Shown here: one piece after another, positions 5,578-8,311 of the stretch | How the letters are laid out: each line of letters starts with the position of its first letter | Numbering within the stretch: position 1 is the first letter of the stretch | Source of the DNA: Mesotoga sp. | GTDB lineage: Bacteria; Thermotogota; Thermotogae; Petrotogales; Kosmotogaceae | Direction: 5' to 3' | Length of the DNA stretch: 8,311 nucleotides | Assembly: GCA_011620045.1 (NCBI GenBank) | Contig: WOZY01000019.1 | Span: 1 to 8,311, forward strand | The notes under the pieces: generated by a model | What the model saw: the letters and a program-made list of their open reading frames with translations, nothing else | Databases searched by the model: none | Told to the model about the DNA's origin: nothing | Program-made: the position numbers and the translations under genes

Positions 5578-5888
5578 CTGGCCACTTTTAATCACGAAAA
5601 GGCGAATTCTCTTTGCCGAATTCACTTGATGATCATCTTACCACTGCGAGGACTCAATACTTATGACAAACATCTTCTGATATACAGTTTATACCACACA
5701 TAGAGCCGTAGAGGAACGAATGAAGAAGTGTGTCTCACAAAACCAAATGATAAGGATGCTGTTAACAATAACCGTCTATCAGTCTGCCTGTAAAATTGAT
5801 TAATGAAAGAGAGACTTCATCTTCCGGAAAATCCTGACTACTACACTTCTTGGCTCTGAGTTTTTCCAGCGTTCTCACTCTCTTTTTT

Positions 5889-5914
5889 GCTTACGAACAA
5901 AGGGGGTCGTAAGC
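5889..5914. other. Perfect 8-bp hairpin downstream of the acetyltransferase gene
   Basis: GCTTACGA (5889-5896) and TCGTAAGC (5907-5914) enclose a 10-nt loop, ACAAAGGGGG. It lies 13 nt past the stop of the minus-strand acetyltransferase gene, where a terminator is expected. On that strand, however, the stem is followed by six A residues; the T-tract precedes the hairpin on the plus strand. It is not a canonical terminator for either strand, but may still act as a transcript 3' end or a stability element. Confidence 0.45.
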
Positions 5915-5927
5915 GCAACGGTCCATC

Positions 5928-6533
5928 TCAATTGTTTTGTCTCTTAGTATTTCTAATCATGCTCCAGGATTTGAGTTCGGACGATATTTCAACTTCCCTG
6001 GCAACGGAAAAGCCAAAGGATTCGTAGAAGTCTACATTTGAAGGATTCTGGGTTTCCAAATAACCCGGAAGTCCTTTGGAGTCTGCTTCACGGATGAAGA
6101 AGTTCATCAGTTTCTTTCCTATTCCCATTCGCTGTTTTCGAGGTAAAACGGCTAGCAAGATAAGGTGAAGGTGCTGATCTTGTATGCATTCTTTGTGAAC
6201 CTTAGATACTACCCTGCCGACCTTCATAAGACGATTAAGTGACCTTGCTGGAAATGTGAGCATTTTCAAGGCTCCGCTCCTGATCCAGGCTCCAAGGCCG
6301 GGGTCTTCTTCAGAGTCAATCCATAGAATCATTCCGTTCATATCGGGTGAATCGAAATAGGCATTTCCTTTAGCCGAATAAGCCTTGAACAATGCTCCAT
6401 AGATTTTCTTTACGTATTCTCTTCCTTTCTCTTTTAATATATATTTGATCATCGGGTCATCGGCAAATGCTTCAGACAGGATTTCTATCGCTCTTGTGTG
6501 TTCTCTTACAGAAATCCTTATCGGTTCGAACAT
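5928..6533 (-). CDS. GNAT-family N-acetyltransferase
   Basis: A 201-residue single-domain acyltransferase that would move an acetyl group from acetyl-CoA to an amine. The acetyl-CoA loop is R132-K-Q134-R-M-G137-I-G139-K in LPRKQRMGIGKKLMNFF, a good match to Q/R-x-x-G-x-G/A, preceded by the beta-4 strand HLHLILLAVLP. Motif B follows as LETQNPSNVDFYESFGF, with Asn163 and Tyr170 in the usual places. The N-terminal 100 residues (AIEILSEAFADDPMIKYILK onwards) resemble GNATs that carry a longer substrate-binding front. The substrate cannot be predicted. The ATG at 6533 is preferred because AAAGGGTGAT lies just upstream; a TTG at 6566 would add 11 unlikely residues (MCMEASSKGDS). It starts 57 nt past the uridine phosphorylase stop with no terminator between them, so co-transcription is likely. 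Confidence 0.88.
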   Translation of the reverse strand: MFEPIRISVREHTRAIEILSEAFADDPMIKYILKEKGREYVKKIYGALFKAYSAKGNAYFDSPDMNGMILWIDSEEDPGLGAWIRSGALKMLTFPARSLNRLMKVGRVVSKVHKECIQDQHLHLILLAVLPRKQRMGIGKKLMNFFIREADSKGLPGYLETQNPSNVDFYESFGFSVAREVEISSELKSWSMIRNTKRQNN

Positions 6534-6590
6534 GCTATCACCCTTTGAGCTTGCCTCCATGCACAATGAAGGGCTTGACTAGCAATAGAT

Positions 6591-7358
6591 CTATAATCTC
6601 AGACAGCACTCGAGAGCTGCCCAGAAGACGCGTTCTTTGTGGCTCGAGGCCTCAGGATGGAATCTTCTATCCCAATCTTCGCCGCTAACGTCGTCTCCCG
6701 AGGAAAGCAGCTGTCCAAAGACGACATCTCTGAACTTTGAGACGGCCATGAGGGCGGAAGCCTCCATCTCGACGGTAATACAGCCCTCGTCGATCCTCTC
6801 CTTGACTATCTTCTTCGTCTCCCTGTAGAAGGCGTCGGTTGTCCAGGTCTTTCCCTTGATATATGGAATCGATGAAGCTTCCAATGCGGCCTCTACCTTC
6901 TCTAACACCTCTGCATCCACAGTGATTTCGCGGGAAGGCTCCAGGTAATGGTAAGAGGTTCCCTCGTCTCTGATGGCAGACTGAACGACTATGATCTCTC
7001 CCCTCGGGATCTCCCTCTTCAACACTCCGCATGAGCCGCAGGCTATTGTCTTTCTAACTCCAAGGGCGATGAGCTCCTCATAGAAGCCCGCCGCCGACGG
7101 CGCTCCAAGTCGGGGATTCAAGATCGCAACTTTGACCCCTTTGTACTCGATCTCGTAGACGGGAAAGAATCCGACCTCGCTTCTCCTGTCAACGATCTTC
7201 TTCAGAAGACCCTTCTTCAAGAGAGTCTCTATCACACCTTGATAGAAGAGAATCACCGCTCTTTCCGGCATCTCGGAGATCGAAGAGATGGCCTTCGTCG
7301 GCTCTATGACGGCTGGTCTTTCATAATCATGTTCTAGAATAGGTAAACGCTTCTCCAT
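6591..7358 (-). CDS. Nucleoside phosphorylase, uridine phosphorylase family
   Basis: 255 residues, the normal size for the PNP/UDP family: cytoplasmic enzymes that split a nucleoside with phosphate into a free base and ribose 1-phosphate. Visible signatures are LPILEHDYERPAVIEP at the start, the phosphate-site segment RLGAPSAA (83-90), the base-site strand TIACGSCGVL (104-113), IRDEGTSYHYLEP (129-141), TTDAFYRET (173-181), the ribose-binding VEMEAS (196-201) and SSGDDVSG (219-226). Together they fit uridine phosphorylase-like members, but the exact base preference is inferred. The frame runs on upstream to 7703, but only from the ATG at 7358 does it match the family, and AAAGGGGG precedes that ATG. 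The upstream extension is the antisense of the diverging pseudogene. A promoter lies at 7378-7405; the acetyltransferase gene follows. Confidence 0.9.
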   Translation of the reverse strand: MEKRLPILEHDYERPAVIEPTKAISSISEMPERAVILFYQGVIETLLKKGLLKKIVDRRSEVGFFPVYEIEYKGVKVAILNPRLGAPSAAGFYEELIALGVRKTIACGSCGVLKREIPRGEIIVVQSAIRDEGTSYHYLEPSREITVDAEVLEKVEAALEASSIPYIKGKTWTTDAFYRETKKIVKERIDEGCITVEMEASALMAVSKFRDVVFGQLLSSGDDVSGEDWDRRFHPEASSHKERVFWAALECCLRL

Positions 7359-7377
7359 ATATGCCCCCTTTGCGACA

Positions 7378-7405
7378 ATTCTAGCAGCGAAGAAGAGATC
7401 GACAA
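7378..7405 (-). promoter_or_regulatory. Promoter of the nucleoside phosphorylase unit
   Basis: On the minus strand TTGTCG (7400-7405) is separated by 16 bp from TAGAAT (7378-7383). The expected start near 7371 leaves about 13 nt to the ATG at 7358, covered by the AAAGGGGG ribosome site. The very short leader supports the chosen start and excludes the longer frame to 7703. Confidence 0.55.
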
Positions 7406-7476
7406 TCCCCAAATGACCTGACACTATTGTAACCGAAAGCTTCATAATTGTAATCAATATAAACGGAGGTGGAATC

Positions 7477-8231
7477 GTGAAAACAGGTTCAAATTCGAAC
7501 TTGAATATGAGATCGGATTTATGGGAGTGATCTTCCACACCATTCAGTTCGGTCAGACGGGAATCGTTCTTAACTACGTGAAAGACGGCGGACAGGACAT
7601 TCTCTTTCCATATCAAAATCAAAGGTACACAGCCGGGCTGAGCATCGGCAAACACACGGTTTACTTTCTGTATCAGCCGCTCACGGTTCAGTCCAAGGTT
7701 CAACTTAAGAACGACCTGATAGTCGATGGAGTCACCTTCCCCGCCGGAAGCGGAAACCTCTTGAACTACGACTTCCCCTTCTACAGGGTCAGTTACACTT
7801 ACGACGCCTTGAGAAAGGGTAACAGCTATCTTGCCCTCGGCCTATCACTTCAGTTGAGAAATGCAGATATCTAATTCGAGTTTCTCGACGGAACGAAATT
7901 CGTCGACAACAAGAATGTCGGTCCCGTTCCGATTATCAAAGTGAAGGGCGCATACTGGCTGAACGAAAAGGTTTACCTGGCAACAGACATCGACGGTTTC
8001 TACGCCTCCAGCAAGTTCCTTAACGGAGCTGACTTCGACTTCGAGGGATCGGTACTCGACGCTTCTCTGAGAGCCGGACTGCTTCTGACGGATTATCTCG
8101 AAACCTATTTCAATGTACGTTTCATAGGGGGAACCGCGAAGGGCACTTCCGAAAACTCCGGCAGCCCCGACGGCTTCACCGACAACAGACTTGCGACCAT
8201 TAACTTCAGCATAGGCTTCCAGCTGAAGTAA
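7477..8231 (+). pseudogene. Broken beta-rich, probably outer-membrane protein
   Basis: A strong ribosome site (GGAGGTGG, 7465-7472) leads to GTG AAA at 7477, a typical start for an exported protein, but that frame closes after 17 codons. One base out of frame, coding character starts at once without a signal peptide: ENRFKFELEYEIGFMGVIFH, then TIQFGQTGIVLNYVKDGGQD. A deletion appears to have removed the signal peptide and shifted the frame. Farther on, TAA at 7872-7874 interrupts LQLRNADI-FEFLDGTKF in frame, and the frame then runs to the natural stop at 8229-8231. Alternating polar and hydrophobic strands with Tyr/Phe girdles (YRVSYTYDALRKGNSYLALG, LRAGLLLTDYLETYFNVRF) and a closing strand LATINFSIGFQLK suggest a membrane beta barrel. 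The two halves would be miscalled as separate genes (from ATG 7521 and ATG 7941). It diverges from the phosphorylase unit. Confidence 0.78.
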
Positions 8232-8311
8232 GTAGACTCTATAAACTCCTACCTAAATGGGTGCGACAATGGGTTCCGTTCACGCAGATTTCATTGAACA
8301 AGAATGGGGCA
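8232..8311. other. Trailing edge of the window, nothing supported
   Basis: No terminator hairpin follows the broken barrel gene. A frame from the ATG at 8269 stays open to the window end (MGSVHADFIEQEWG), but its ribosome site is poor and 14 codons are too few to judge. Confidence 0.4.

Larger units (their letters stand above)
5533..5927. other. Gene-free stretch between two minus-strand genes
   Basis: It holds the promoter of the barrel-phosphatase gene at its left end and an 8-bp hairpin at its right end (5889-5914). A 27-codon plus-strand frame at 5720-5803 has a fair ribosome site but no other support. Nothing else is recognisable. Confidence 0.6.

Noticed and set aside
5720..5803. 27-codon plus-strand frame (MKKCVSQNQMIRMLLTITVY and so on) with GAGG 5 nt upstream
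   Set aside because: It has no promoter, no conserved-looking segment and no neighbour to support it; one fair ribosome site is expected by chance in 400 bp.
6534..6566. Eleven extra residues at the start of the acetyltransferase (TTG at 6566)
   Set aside because: The ATG at 6533 has a good ribosome site (AAAGGGTGAT), and the extra residues are polar filler that contains this site.
7359..7703. N-terminal extension of the nucleoside phosphorylase frame up to 7703
   Set aside because: The extra 115 residues do not fit the family, run antisense to the barrel pseudogene and lie upstream of the promoter and ribosome site that serve the ATG at 7358.
8269..8311. New gene starting at the ATG at 8269 and leaving the window
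   Set aside because: Only 14 codons are visible, with a poor ribosome site; it cannot be judged from this window.

Overview
The window reads like a chromosomal accessory segment of a mesophilic or moderately thermophilic member of the Thermotogota, closest in flavour to Mesotoga/Kosmotoga. This is an inference from protein style and family content, not from a marker gene. Six intact protein genes, all on the minus strand, share the space with at least four broken genes and an internally deleted insertion sequence. The commonest theme is decay: in-frame stops, one-base shifts and clean internal deletions in reading frames that are otherwise easy to follow.

Layout. 13-195 (-) is a small two-helix membrane protein with an extended -10 promoter. 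422-1305 (+) is a pseudogene of an alpha/alpha-toroid (squalene cyclase/prenyltransferase-like) protein, with a TGA in place of a cysteine and a deletion of about 40 codons. 1306-1762 holds only a coding remnant. 1763-1948 (-) is a DUF1508/YegP-like protein. 1949-2729 has no gene, but it has a 30-bp direct repeat. 2730-3434 is a remnant of an IS4-family (Tn5-type) element: both 20-bp inverted ends survive, while the catalytic core of the transposase is gone. Directly behind it, 3439-3800 (+) is the frameshifted 3' end of a gene that seems to have been cut by the element.

3821-4390 (-) is a PAP2-fold membrane protein that has lost both catalytic histidines. 4466-5521 (-) encodes an exported protein that joins a SAM-hydroxide-adenosyltransferase-type beta barrel to a tyrosine phosphatase with an intact HCX5R loop. 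It has its own promoter and a clear intrinsic terminator. 5522-5927 is gene-free. 5928-6533 (-, GNAT acetyltransferase) and 6591-7358 (-, uridine phosphorylase family) form a probable two-gene unit with a promoter at 7378-7405. Diverging from it, 7477-8231 (+) is a broken gene for a beta-rich, probably outer-membrane protein that has lost its signal peptide and carries an in-frame TAA.

How the genes fit together. The nucleoside phosphorylase and acetyltransferase are probably co-transcribed, but nothing shows a shared pathway. The PAP2-like protein and the exported phosphatase are adjacent, yet a terminator separates them. The most interesting items are the barrel-phosphatase fusion, the PAP2 protein without its histidines, and the MITE-like IS remnant with its extra copy of the end motif. 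I did not find a convincing new multigene system.
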